Positions 1 to 8,297 of a DNA stretch of 33,520 bases are shown here, one piece after another. Every line of letters starts with the position of its first letter. Position 1 is the stretch's first letter. The stretch is taken from contig NZ_JAPPSQ010000027.1 of NCBI RefSeq assembly GCF_026652115.1, positions 1-33,520 of the forward strand. Direction: 5' to 3'. Source of the stretch: Algoriphagus sp. PAP.12. GTDB lineage: Bacteria; Bacteroidota; Bacteroidia; Cytophagales; Cyclobacteriaceae. The notes under the pieces were generated by a model that made no database searches, had not been told where the DNA came from, and worked only from the letters and a program-made list of their open reading frames with translations. The position numbers and the translations under genes were made by a program.

Positions 1-2
1 CC

Positions 3-83
3 CCCAATGATCCACTTTATGTCTTTCCTATACCTGATGTAGAAATCCAGCGGAGCGGAATTGCTCAGAATAATAGGAAGTAA
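3..83 (+). CDS. SusD/RagB-family outer-membrane lipoprotein, C-terminal end only
   Basis: Only the last 26 codons are in the window, in the frame starting at base 3 and ending at TAA 81-83. The peptide contains the stretch DPLYVFPIPDVEI followed by a QNN tail. This matches the closing segment of SusD-like glycan/nutrient-binding lipoproteins, which usually end in a 'FPIPxxEI...QNxGY'-type sequence. SusD proteins cap a SusC TonB-dependent channel at the outer membrane, so a susC gene is expected just upstream, outside the window. The substrate cannot be inferred from this fragment. The short length makes this a family-level call by motif only. Confidence 0.6.
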   Translation, partial: PNDPLYVFPIPDVEIQRSGIAQNNRK

Positions 84-317
84 TCTGAGAGTTAAGAGGT
101 GGATCTAAGGAATTCGTATTCCGCCTAAGATCCAAAATGGGTATGAAAAAAGGGGAATCCTCAATGGCTTCTTTGGCCTATTGTTTATCACTCTCTTAAT
201 CTTTTCGAGTCTCTATTGAAAGCAATTTTTTGGGGTATTGATCAGGCCAATTTCTATACCCTGCTTTCTCTTTGTTATCTCGAATATTCCAACTTTAAGA
301 TTTATAACATTAATATG

Positions 318-345
318 AAAAAATACCCAGAGCTTATGCTCTGGG
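318..345 (-). terminator. Hairpin terminator of the DUF6520-like gene
   Basis: CCCAGAGC (326-333) pairs perfectly with GCTCTGGG (338-345) around a 4-nt loop. Read on the minus strand, the stem is followed by TATTTTTT (318-325), just after the stop codon at 355-357. On the plus strand it is followed only by CTTTT, so it may also slow transcription from the SusD side. Confidence 0.75.
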
Positions 346-354
346 CTTTTGAAA

Positions 355-639
355 TTATGGAAGTGCTACAAACTGACCTTCATTTAAAACCGTTTTGGAC
401 CCATTGACAGGATCGTTTCCGGAGAAGGTCACAGTACATTCCATAGATGCTTCATCGCATCTATAGCGCTCTTCGTCTACCTCATCGGTGACATCAATGT
501 ATTGACCGGGATTTAAAGGGTCTGGTGTCCAAATGATCGTGGAACTTCCCGGTTGGACAGTTGGTCCATTGAAGGCCAAAGCCGAAAATGCTGCTAAAAT
601 AAATGCAAACAAGGGTAATCTTTTAATTAAAGTATTCAT
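355..639 (-). CDS. Small secreted protein, DUF6520-like
   Basis: The protein has 94 residues. It opens with a signal peptide (basic MNTLIKR, hydrophobic LPLFAFILAAFSALAF), and the mature part is acidic with two cysteines (RYRCDEASMECTV). This matches the general layout of the Bacteroidota DUF6520 family: short, exported, with a closely spaced Cys pair and unknown function. The start at 639 is the ATG that gives the signal peptide. It lies downstream of the MauE-like gene on the same strand with a 206-bp gap, and its own terminator follows. The DUF6520 assignment is from memory of the family pattern; function is unknown. Confidence 0.6.
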   Translation of the reverse strand: MNTLIKRLPLFAFILAAFSALAFNGPTVQPGSSTIIWTPDPLNPGQYIDVTDEVDEERYRCDEASMECTVTFSGNDPVNGSKTVLNEGQFVALP

Positions 640-773
640 AAGTATGGACCCTTTTTTAACCGATCAAAAAGGGACAAACCGTTTATTTTCTTTCTTAGCG
701 AAAGAAATGGTTGGAGCCTACTTTTTTAAAGGGTTTTCGGCAATTCCCTTTCTTGTTGCCAGTTACTGACGGG

Positions 774-797
774 GCTCCTGACTCCCGTCCCAGGAGC
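774..797. repeat. Inverted repeat between the MauE-like and DUF6520-like genes
   Basis: GCTCCTG (774-780) pairs with CAGGAGC (791-797) around a 10-nt loop. There is no T-run on either side, so a processing site or RNA structure between the two genes is more likely than a strong terminator. Confidence 0.4.
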
Positions 798-845
798 GAC
801 AACAATACTTTGATCAAGGATTGATGAATTGTTTCATAGACAATC

Positions 846-1289
846 CTATTCTTGTTTAATTTCCGATTGAAGATTGGAAAGCTTGTTTTCATTCGCGGGG
901 ATTGAAAGTCCCCAGATTGAAAAGCCAATAAATAGGAGGTTGATATAAAAATGTGTCTGCCATCCAATTGAATCAAATATGCCAGCACAACTACAGGGAA
1001 CCCGCGGAAATGATCCTACCCAAATTAAACCGATGTATGTGGTGAAGATTGTAAGCAGGAGGGAAGATCCCAGAAAACCCCACCATCTTGTTTTCTTGAA
1101 AATTAGCAGAATGGCAAGTCCGATTTCCAAGCAGGGAACGGCAAATGCCAAAATGTCTGCCAAATATTCTGGAAACACTTGATTGTGAATAGCTTGGTAA
1201 TTCTTACTCCAGTTCAATAGTTTATCCAAGCCTGGATATAACAAGAATAGGATTAAAAGACTTTGAATTATTAACCTGATTCTTCGCAT
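846..1289 (-). CDS. MauE/DoxX-like redox-associated membrane protein
   Basis: A 147-residue integral membrane protein with four hydrophobic segments (roughly residues 5-17, 43-64, 70-92 and 113-130). Between segments three and four is a PCSCAG motif with a close Cys pair, as in MauE/DoxX-type proteins that relay reducing power for disulfide formation in exported proteins. The start at 1289 is supported by a strong AAGGAGGAAG ribosome-binding site ending about 6 nt upstream, which is unusual in this phylum. The same-strand neighbour is a small secreted protein with two cysteines, a plausible client. The substrate relationship is inference. Confidence 0.7.
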   Translation of the reverse strand: MRRIRLIIQSLLILFLLYPGLDKLLNWSKNYQAIHNQVFPEYLADILAFAVPCLEIGLAILLIFKKTRWWGFLGSSLLLTIFTTYIGLIWVGSFPRVPCSCAGIFDSIGWQTHFYINLLFIGFSIWGLSIPANENKLSNLQSEIKQE

Positions 1290-1630
1290 ATCAACTTCCT
1301 CCTTCCTTTAGGTTATTCTCCAAATTCATCAATTCATTGGATCAAAATCAAATTTGACTGTTGAACAACGTTAAGAATTGAATGAACAACAATTTGGAAA
1401 GTATATATTGTTGAGATGATATGTGGTTAAACGAATAATAAATAAAAATAAAAATTGGTTATAATTTTAAATGGTATAATAAATAGAAAAAAATAGATGT
1501 TTTTTGGTATATCTTCTTAAATATTAGTAGATTGAACTAATAGATCATTGGTCTGATCAAATATTTGTTTTCCTAGTAAATAGTATCATAACCCAGAATC
1601 TGTGTAAGGGTAATATGACTTTCAATTCTA
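1290..1630. other. Intergenic, AT-rich divergent promoter region
   Basis: A 341-bp stretch with no credible ORF. The middle part (about 1430-1580) is extremely AT-rich. It must hold the promoters of the MauE-like gene (reverse) and the small HTH gene (forward). No specific element could be assigned. Confidence 0.5.
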
Positions 1631-1828
1631 ATGAACAAAAGAGAAAGAGGTGTCATATATGCACAAGATATCATGGTTTTTACCGGTAGGAGTAGATCGT
1701 ATGCTTATAGTATTATTAAGCAAGTGAAGGAGTATTACGGAAAATCGAAGCATCAACTGGTAACAGTCCAGGAGTATGCTGACTTTCATGGTATCGACGT
1801 CAAAGAGGTGAAATCTTCACTGGGGTAG
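1631..1828 (+). CDS. Small helix-turn-helix DNA-binding protein
   Basis: A 65-residue protein containing a helix-turn-helix-like pattern (TGRSRSYAYSIIKQVKEYYG, residues 18-37) followed by a region reading KHQLVTVQEYADFHGIDVKEV. This two-part layout is common in very short Bacteroidota HTH proteins linked to integrated elements. It may act as a local regulator or excisionase-like factor; the sequence does not decide which. It is transcribed alone, with a hairpin about 17 bp after its stop. Confidence 0.6.
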   Translation: MNKRERGVIYAQDIMVFTGRSRSYAYSIIKQVKEYYGKSKHQLVTVQEYADFHGIDVKEVKSSLG

Positions 1829-1844
1829 AGTTCTGAGAAGCAAA

Positions 1845-1874
1845 AAGCGGATACTTAAAAAAAGTTATCCGCTT
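1845..1874 (+). terminator. Hairpin after the small HTH gene
   Basis: AAGCGGATA (1845-1853) pairs perfectly with TATCCGCTT (1866-1874), loop 12 nt. No clear T-run follows on the plus strand, but an A-run precedes it, so it may work better on the reverse strand, where the small ORF at 1977-2117 would run into it. Confidence 0.5.
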
Positions 1875-1976
1875 CAATCAGGATTTTCTCCCCCCGGAAT
1901 GACGATCCGGTTATGTTAAATTGATCTGGTTAGCCCAGTTTACTAGTTTCGATGCTTCGGCACCTGCTGTTTTGTC

Positions 1977-2117
1977 TCAAAAGCCAGTAATAGTAGTGAG
2001 ACATTCTCTAAAAAAGCTCGTTGTTTTTCCAGTTCCAGCGGCTTTTTTTTCCCTTTCTGATAGGACTGGAATGGTTTCCCATTCCAGTTTAGGTTCCTTT
2101 ATTTCTTGTTTGTTCAT
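1977..2117 (-). CDS. Candidate 46-residue peptide, possible RiPP precursor
   Basis: A reverse-strand ATG ORF from 2117 to TGA 1977-1979. The first half is polar and charged (MNKQEIKEPKLEWETIPVL). After an AAGTGK stretch the tail is rich in Thr/Ser with one Cys (TTSFFRECLTTITGF), a leader-plus-core layout seen in ribosomally made modified peptides. A lantibiotic dehydratase and a two-component system lie within 5 kb, which would fit. Against it: the ORF is short, its start is only 21 bp from the start of the divergent kinase gene, no homologue could be searched, and a perfect hairpin (2065-2088) lies within it. Treat as a hypothesis. Confidence 0.4.
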   Translation of the reverse strand: MNKQEIKEPKLEWETIPVLSEREKKAAGTGKTTSFFRECLTTITGF

Positions 2118-2138
2118 AATTGTTTTTTTTGGTTAGGT

Positions 2139-3236
2139 ATGAAAAGTAGAGGTTTGAGTGAACGGCTCCAAAAATCGGTTTCCAACAACAATTTGTATTT
2201 ATTCAGTCGCATTCTGGATAGGATATTTGATTTTCCATTTCTTCTATTATTAGGTTTATGGATTAGCTATTTTTTGTTGGATTTTATTTCAAGATTGGTT
2301 TTACAGATTCATATTGGCCCTATGGAAACTGCCAGCCATTTAGTCTTTGGTTTTGCATTTTCCTTTATCCTATTTGATTATTTGTTTCCTAGAATATTTT
2401 TTGATGGTAAATGGATTTCAGGATTTGTGGGGATACTTTTTGTGATTGGATTTTTGACAGTACTTAAATTCCAGCTTATCTTTTATCCCCTTGCTTTTTG
2501 GAAAGTTGATTTTCAGACTTATTGGTTGGAGGGATTGAGGATCGTACAGTTCCAGTTTTTTACTTTTACGGTTTGGGTCTTTTTTGCCTATCATCAAATT
2601 CAAAAAGAGAAAATTGAAAAAGAGGTAGCCTTAGAAAAACTCTCAATCGAACATAATTCTTTGCAGCTCAGTCCACATTTTATGTTGAACCTGTTTTCTG
2701 CTTTGATAGTACAGGTCCGAAGTAATTCTGCGAGTTTATACCATGACTTGGAAAATTTTTCAGTGATGCTCAAATACGGATATAAGAGCTTAACTATTGA
2801 AAACAGCCTTTTGGATGAATTGACTGCTATTGAATCGTATTCAAAATGTCAATATTTAAGATTTGGGGAAAAACTTCAAATGAAATTACATCTGGATTAT
2901 GAAGGGGAAATTGCCAAACATGTGTTTCTTCCAAAAATGATCCTGCTGACTTTGGTAGAGAACATATTTAAACATGGAGTATTCCTCAAACCAAAGACTC
3001 CCTGTATAATCAATTGTAAATTGGGAGGAGGGATTTTTGAGGCTCCAATTAAATTTTCCTTTATGATTTTTAATCTGGTAGATGTGAACCGCGATTTTCC
3101 GGAATCTGGATTTGGAATGGAATCGGTTTTAAAGATCCTGAAATACAATTTTGGTGATCAGTTCTGTTTTATTTATAGCCTCGTGGAAGGTGAGTTTTCT
3201 TTGCTTTTATCAATTGATTATGGACAGAATATTTAA
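2139..3236 (+). CDS. LytS/YehU-type sensor histidine kinase
   Basis: From the ATG at 2139 the product is 365 residues. Four hydrophobic segments (about 33-51, 66-85, 93-118, 134-151) form a membrane sensor. The His_kinase domain follows, with phospho-acceptor His180 in LQLSPHFMLNLFSAL and a GHKL-type ATPase with N-box LVENIFKHG (272-280) and a glycine-rich GFGMES near the end. It should phosphorylate the LytTR regulator encoded immediately downstream, whose start overlaps this gene by 17 bp (translational coupling). An in-frame upstream start at 2106 would only add a short, less plausible extension. The signal is unknown; the nearby peptide ORF and dehydratase raise the possibility of peptide sensing (inference). 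Confidence 0.85.
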   Translation: MKSRGLSERLQKSVSNNNLYLFSRILDRIFDFPFLLLLGLWISYFLLDFISRLVLQIHIGPMETASHLVFGFAFSFILFDYLFPRIFFDGKWISGFVGILFVIGFLTVLKFQLIFYPLAFWKVDFQTYWLEGLRIVQFQFFTFTVWVFFAYHQIQKEKIEKEVALEKLSIEHNSLQLSPHFMLNLFSALIVQVRSNSASLYHDLENFSVMLKYGYKSLTIENSLLDELTAIESYSKCQYLRFGEKLQMKLHLDYEGEIAKHVFLPKMILLTLVENIFKHGVFLKPKTPCIINCKLGGGIFEAPIKFSFMIFNLVDVNRDFPESGFGMESVLKILKYNFGDQFCFIYSLVEGEFSLLLSIDYGQNI

Positions 3237-3942
3237 AGTAGGTTTAATTGATTATGAGGTTTCAGCATTGATAAATTTAGGGGAAATTATAGATATGATA
3301 CCTGAATTTGAGGTGGGCTTTAAAACCACAGATCCAAATGAGGGGCTTTCAAAAATTCTTTCTGGTGAAGCTGAAATTTTAATAACAGATGTAGTAATAC
3401 CTAACTTGGGTGGACTGTCTATTTCAGAAAAATTAGAGGGCACAGGTATTCCTATTATATTCTGTTCAGCACATGATCGATTTGCTGTTTCTGGTTATCA
3501 ATTGAATGCTGCATATTTTATTCTTAAACCTGCTTTCTTTACCGAAGTTTCCAAGGCTCTGCATACAGCACGGATGAAATTGGAATCCTCCAACGAAAAA
3601 GCTTTAATGGGTCGGGAAAATGTAAGGCTGATCAATGGATCGGGTGGGATTACAGGTGAAACGATAGATGTTTCCGAAATTGTTTATTTAGAACAATCCG
3701 CCAATGTAACCACCCTCCATTTTATCAATGACAAGAAATTCGTCGTCTCCTCTTTGACCAATTTTTTGAAAGGACTGAAATATTCCAATTTGGTAAGAGT
3801 TCACAAATCCTTTGCTGTAAATATTCTGTTAATCAAAAAAATCAATTTTACTCAGATCACATTAAAAAATGATCAAAAGATCCCATTGGGGAGAGGATAT
3901 AGAGAAGGGCTAAACGACTATTTTTCAGATAAAATCCTTTAA
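3220..3942 (+). CDS. LytTR-family response regulator
   Basis: A 240-residue regulator from the ATG at 3220. The receiver domain has acidic D11, phospho-acceptor D57 (ILITDVVIP), S83 and conserved K103 (FILKP). A LytTR DNA-binding domain follows (about 135-238), with the typical 'IVYLEQSANVTTLHF' and 'LVRVHKSFAVN' strands. It partners the overlapping kinase gene. LytTR regulators bind paired direct repeats near target promoters; the targets were not identified here, but the convergently facing lantibiotic dehydratase ends only 131 bp away. Confidence 0.88.
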   Translation: MDRIFKVGLIDYEVSALINLGEIIDMIPEFEVGFKTTDPNEGLSKILSGEAEILITDVVIPNLGGLSISEKLEGTGIPIIFCSAHDRFAVSGYQLNAAYFILKPAFFTEVSKALHTARMKLESSNEKALMGRENVRLINGSGGITGETIDVSEIVYLEQSANVTTLHFINDKKFVVSSLTNFLKGLKYSNLVRVHKSFAVNILLIKKINFTQITLKNDQKIPLGRGYREGLNDYFSDKIL

Positions 3943-4072
3943 ATGATTAAAGGTGTTTTCCTTTCACAGGTTGGATATTGTAATTTCTTCTTGGGGATTT
4001 AATTCTTGGTTCTGATTTAACCTTAAGGCTTTTGTGTTAATAATCTGGATAATTTCTTTCCTATTTTAGTTT

Positions 4073-6703
4073 CTATGAAGATGCATTTTTATGGTAAATC
4101 CTTTTTCCGAGCATTCGATAGACCAAATACCTGATGCTTTCTTCCTTGGAAAAAGCATTCAATGGAAGGGATCGGTTGATCAACATGTGTAAATGATTTG
4201 AAATAAGAATATGACATTTGCCCGGATCTTTAAAGTTGGAATGGTTGCGAAGGGACTGGAAATAGGTTGCGATGAATTTTTTCCTAGAGTCTTCAAATTC
4301 CTGTATTAATAATAGTTCAATTTCCTTCCTAATGGATTTTTGTTGTTCCGATCCCAGTGATTTAAAATGTTTACCCAGAATTTTTAAATGCTTATTTTTC
4401 AAATCTGAGTGATAAAATACCTCAGTAAAAAGGGTAGCAATCCAGATGATTCTTTCTTCTTCAGGCATGCATAGAATTGGTGTTTTTAGTTCGGAATTGC
4501 CCAATAGGCAATCAGTGGATTCCATTGAAAAAAGGAGCTCTGAGATTTTTAAGTCCTGTATTTTCGAACCATATTTCTCATGTTCCGGGAAATAATTTGC
4601 AGTTTGAAAATGGAGATTTGGTGCAAGCTTTTTGAATTGGTTATAAACTGTTCCAATGAGCTGTTGCTGATTTTTTTCGCCCACATCAAGAAACCTCAAT
4701 CTTATCTCTACCGATGGGGAAGCATAGCATAAGTAATACCATTTTAGATTTGGAAAATCTTGTAATATGGTTCTTACCAATGTTGGAATTACTCCCTTTA
4801 GAACAGGGATTAAATCATTTCTATTGCTTTGAATTTTAAGATATAAACAGCCTTTTTCAGGTTCATCTCTATAATTTATGAATTTTGGGAGATCTGTATG
4901 TTTGGGATTTGGTTTTCTCTGGTAAACAAACTGAGGATAAAGTTTAGTATGGTTTTTTGTATGAAAAGGACTTTCTATAACACTGATCTTTTCGCTTAGG
5001 TTTAAAGATTCTTTTCTTTGAAGTTCTTGAAATAAGAGTATTAATTCATCTTTCCTGTTCCATTTCAATACCAACTCCTGATCAAGGTTTCCAATGGAAA
5101 GAATTTTGGGTATTCTATTCTTTTCAAACCAGTTTAACAAGTTTTCTTTTGTGGGGAATTGCTCCTTTTGAATTCTCCACCTTCTTTCCTGTAATATGAT
5201 ATTACTACCCCAATTAAACTGGGGGAGATAGCTTGAATTAAGTAAGAATCCGGATTGATAGGCAATGAAACGGAAACTATCCTGATTGGAAATTTCCCAA
5301 AGCAAACGGAAAATCGGATGTGAAATTTGACTTCCGTTCAAAGGATGTTGGAATACGGGAATGATTTCTAAATTAAGACGCCTATGGACAAGTATGATCC
5401 TTTGGTTATGGATGCCTAAATAGATTTCATTGAGTGGAATGGAATTCGAATCTTTATCAAAAAATGGGGAAATATGGTGATTGAAAAGGTTGATGTGTTT
5501 ACTGATGAAGTTGATCGTTTCCGATTCAAAAATTTCCACATCGCAAAAAATCAATCTCTTGGATTTCAATAAATCCTGATGAGTCAATTGTTGATATTCT
5601 TGGATGGGCGGAAAGTCACTGAATCTACCAGTATAGACAAATGGACGGTTGCAAACCAAATTGTCCACTATTATTTTATTATTTTTTCCAAGTCTAAAAA
5701 CGACCTGAATATCATGGATTCCTGGATGTTGATTGGACTGCTTGACATCTTTTTTTAAATCTATTTCTTTCTGATTTTTCCCTAAATTAATTTCAGATAA
5801 AACTGAAATTTCTTCCGGATCTCTTAGGTCCATCTGGTTTAAGTTTTCAAAAAGATCATTATCCTTTAAAAGAGTTTCTAGGGAATTAAAAGTGTCATCG
5901 TAAGAATTTGAATAGAATTTTTTGAATCGACTAATTAGTGATCTATCGTGAGATACAAACAGGGCGCCACTGGTGTTGATGAAATCATCGAGTTGAGATT
6001 GAATTTGTTTTTCGAGTTTGGGTACTGTCCTCAAATAACTATTTATCTGATTGTTTTTGTGTTTTTCCTGGTATTGAAATTTGTTTTGTAAGAAGCCGGT
6101 AAATCGGAGTTTGTCCCAAACTTCTTTTTGCGACTTTTTATCGAAAGACTCGTAAAGCTTGGAGTATGATTCCTGGCTAATATGATCTTGGAATTCAAAG
6201 AAATGCAACAACTTGTCTATGGCTGGATTAAAGGAGAAAATATGATGAACCCATTTTTCTTCATTTTGAGAGTAGGCCCAAAACTGAATTTTATTTCCAA
6301 TTCTTTTGATCCCGATGGGTAAACCCCAAATCTTGTTATTGCTTAATACCGGATTAATAGAGTAAATCTGTTTATCCAAATTGATTTCCAGTTCTGATTG
6401 GGTTTCTTGACTCCATTGACCAATTCCAACCCCTGACCACATTCCAAATGGAGTGGGTCTATATCTTCCCCTGATTAAATACTTGAAGATTTTTTGCTGA
6501 ATGGAGTAAGGAAGTTCAGAATAGCCCTTATCCTGAATTGCCTCTGTTAAACCTGGGGAGGAGAGTTCTAGAGCAGATTTGATCCAATTCCAATTTTTTT
6601 GGATTTCTGTCTTATTTCCGGGATCAAATTCAACCAAGGGGATTCTATAGATAAACATATTTCTTTTTTGAAGAATGTTATCTCTTTGGAAATTCCAATT
6701 CAA
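4073..6703 (-). CDS. Lantibiotic dehydratase (LanB), full length
   Basis: An 876-residue protein with the LanB architecture. The N-terminal glutamylation domain carries the family motif RPTPFGMWSG (82-91) after a YRIPLVEF opening. The elimination (SpaB-C / thiopeptide-type bacteriocin) domain occupies roughly the last 260 residues, with WYYLCYASPSVEIRLRF and YFPEHEKYG. LanB enzymes use glutamyl-tRNA to dehydrate Ser/Thr in a precursor peptide. The listed start is a TTG at 6703 preceded by a GAGGAAAG ribosome-binding site. An ATG at 6658 is the alternative but leaves only three residues before the conserved opening. No LanC cyclase, protease or exporter is adjacent. Ring formation must therefore involve distant genes, or the product is not a lanthipeptide. 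Confidence 0.85.
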   Translation of the reverse strand: MNWNFQRDNILQKRNMFIYRIPLVEFDPGNKTEIQKNWNWIKSALELSSPGLTEAIQDKGYSELPYSIQQKIFKYLIRGRYRPTPFGMWSGVGIGQWSQETQSELEINLDKQIYSINPVLSNNKIWGLPIGIKRIGNKIQFWAYSQNEEKWVHHIFSFNPAIDKLLHFFEFQDHISQESYSKLYESFDKKSQKEVWDKLRFTGFLQNKFQYQEKHKNNQINSYLRTVPKLEKQIQSQLDDFINTSGALFVSHDRSLISRFKKFYSNSYDDTFNSLETLLKDNDLFENLNQMDLRDPEEISVLSEINLGKNQKEIDLKKDVKQSNQHPGIHDIQVVFRLGKNNKIIVDNLVCNRPFVYTGRFSDFPPIQEYQQLTHQDLLKSKRLIFCDVEIFESETINFISKHINLFNHHISPFFDKDSNSIPLNEIYLGIHNQRIILVHRRLNLEIIPVFQHPLNGSQISHPIFRLLWEISNQDSFRFIAYQSGFLLNSSYLPQFNWGSNIILQERRWRIQKEQFPTKENLLNWFEKNRIPKILSIGNLDQELVLKWNRKDELILLFQELQRKESLNLSEKISVIESPFHTKNHTKLYPQFVYQRKPNPKHTDLPKFINYRDEPEKGCLYLKIQSNRNDLIPVLKGVIPTLVRTILQDFPNLKWYYLCYASPSVEIRLRFLDVGEKNQQQLIGTVYNQFKKLAPNLHFQTANYFPEHEKYGSKIQDLKISELLFSMESTDCLLGNSELKTPILCMPEEERIIWIATLFTEVFYHSDLKNKHLKILGKHFKSLGSEQQKSIRKEIELLLIQEFEDSRKKFIATYFQSLRNHSNFKDPGKCHILISNHLHMLINRSLPLNAFSKEESIRYLVYRMLGKRIYHKNASS

Positions 6704-7050
6704 CTTTCCTCGAAAATCAACAGGATTTATTGCTTCATCAGCAGTTTAAATGTGACTTCAATGAATTGAAGAGTTCTGAATCAAATGATCTGTGCCGGTT
6801 GTTAGATTGAAGATGAAAGGAATCTTTGGAATAAAAGGTGCAGAATTTTAAACCATCCTGATTCTGTCCAAAAAGTATTTATGATTCCATAGAATCCATA
6901 TATTTTTTCAATTTTTTGATTACCAGTTTATTAGTTTCAGTTTAAGGTTCTTCAAAAATGCTTGATTGGGCCAGAGAATGATGTTTTCGGTTGGCTCATT
7001 AGGCATATCCTAAAGTTTTTAAAGAATGTGAAATGCTAACCAACTGATGT
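6704..7050. other. Divergent intergenic region between lanB and rteC
   Basis: 347 bp holding the presumed promoters of the dehydratase (reverse) and the RteC gene (forward). Both strands were read for a precursor peptide ORF upstream of lanB; only reverse-strand frames of about ten codons or fewer with ATG starts were found, so the substrate peptide is not encoded here in recognisable form. Confidence 0.5.
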
Positions 7051-7887
7051 ATGAAAGTTTTTATTGAAGGACTCCTAGATGAAATGGGCCAGTCTCTTGA
7101 CCTTATTTCAAATGAAACTGTAAATGAATTGCAGAAAGCTGAAAGATGTGGTAAACAGGTGAACACGATATTACTTCAGCTAAGAGGTTTTATGGAGGAA
7201 TATCGATTTGGAGACCAAAAAGAAGAGATCCAATTTTTTAAATATTACAAACCTCTGATTTTAAAAGAGCTGATATTTTATGCGGAATTGGCCTATATAG
7301 AATCCAAAATGCCTATTGGAGAGAAAGAAAAAGTCAAATCCTATTTCCATCATATTATTGACCAATACCAGGACTTTTTTGGCCGGAACCATCAGTTGTA
7401 CATCTATTATCAATTGGATAGAGATGATTTGGACAATTTATTTTTTTTAAAGGAATCTAAACCCCTGTCTGTAATCCCTGATTATTCCATTGATTATGAT
7501 CCATCATTTTCTTCACCCAATAGCAACAAGTTAGCAAGGATCATGGCTTTTGAAAAAATGATTGATTACATCCGGAGACGATTGAATCAATTGGAGCTGG
7601 GTATGGATTCAAAATCTGGAAATACAACAAAACACAAATGGACAGATTCCAAATCAGCTTTGATCGAACTGGTCTATGCACTGCATTCCAGAGGGGCTGT
7701 CAACCATGGGAAGAGTGATGTTAAAATGATCATCCAGATCATGGAATCTCTTTTTGATGTGCAGGTGGGTAATTTCTACAGGACCTTTCAGAGTATGCGG
7801 ATCAGAAAAAAGAACCGAACTATTTTTTTGGATAGTTTGAAGGACAGTCTGGAAAAACGAATGGACGAAACGGATATGAGGATTTAA
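7051..7887 (+). CDS. rteC: RteC-family regulator of mobile-element excision
   Basis: The 278-residue protein matches the RteC family. The N-terminal half is helical. The conserved C-terminal winged-helix part contains the family pattern WTDSKSALIELVYALHSRG, then AVNHG, FYRTFQSMRIRKKNRT and FLDSLKDSLEKRM. In CTnDOT-like elements RteC activates excision and mobilization genes; homologues are markers of Bacteroidota conjugative and mobilizable elements. The next gene is its usual small membrane partner, 13 bp downstream. The relaxase genes lie 7 kb away, with metal genes in between, so the element it once served may have been rearranged. Its target genes here are unknown. Confidence 0.85.
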   Translation: MKVFIEGLLDEMGQSLDLISNETVNELQKAERCGKQVNTILLQLRGFMEEYRFGDQKEEIQFFKYYKPLILKELIFYAELAYIESKMPIGEKEKVKSYFHHIIDQYQDFFGRNHQLYIYYQLDRDDLDNLFFLKESKPLSVIPDYSIDYDPSFSSPNSNKLARIMAFEKMIDYIRRRLNQLELGMDSKSGNTTKHKWTDSKSALIELVYALHSRGAVNHGKSDVKMIIQIMESLFDVQVGNFYRTFQSMRIRKKNRTIFLDSLKDSLEKRMDETDMRI

Positions 7888-7900
7888 CTATTGATTGTCG

Positions 7901-8230
7901 ATGATTCTATATGATGTGTTAATCTGTACGGTGAGTTTGGTGATATTTCTTTTTGGGTTTGCAATGCGATTTTGGGTAGAGAAGAGAAGGTTTTACCGAA
8001 GAGGGGTTGGAGGATTGCAACAATTTCCCAGCTATTCAAAAGCATTGGCCGTATCAGCTTTGGAGAGGTTTGTCAAGTGGTTGAGTTATCCTGTTCAGAT
8101 TTTCGGGTTTCTGCTGTTTTTTATTTGGATTGTTTTTGTCAGAGATAGGTTCAGGGAAACTGATAAAATAAAAGTTGAAAAAATGAAAGTCGAAAAAGGG
8201 AAAAGCTCCCAGAATCACTTTTCCCCGTAA
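7901..8230 (+). CDS. Small membrane protein of the RteC locus
   Basis: A 109-residue protein from the ATG at 7901 (a TTG at 7895 is also possible). There are two membrane spans (about 5-22 and 66-82) around a basic stretch WVEKRRFYRRGVGG. The FYRR motif and position directly after rteC match small conserved proteins of Bacteroidota conjugative elements, sometimes misnamed as transporter permeases. The C-terminus carries a short duplication, KVEKMKVEKGK, suggesting tail drift. The function is unknown; it is probably co-transcribed with rteC. Confidence 0.6.
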   Translation: MILYDVLICTVSLVIFLFGFAMRFWVEKRRFYRRGVGGLQQFPSYSKALAVSALERFVKWLSYPVQIFGFLLFFIWIVFVRDRFRETDKIKVEKMKVEKGKSSQNHFSP

Positions 8231-8297
8231 GGGGATATTCTTTGATAAAAAAAGCAGCCCTATTCCCAAAATTTCAATTCCATTTGGCTGTGGATAC

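Noticed and set aside
695..988. Reverse ORF overlapping the MauE-like gene
   Set aside because: It overlaps the real gene out of frame and has no family-like features.
2065..2088. Perfect 10-bp hairpin as a terminator or riboswitch of the kinase gene
   Set aside because: It lies within the candidate peptide ORF, has no T-run and no aptamer-like surroundings; kept only as a note.
1921..2136. 71-codon forward ORF before the kinase
   Set aside because: It lacks an ATG start and is antisense to the more peptide-like reverse ORF at 1977-2117; it looks like a shadow frame.
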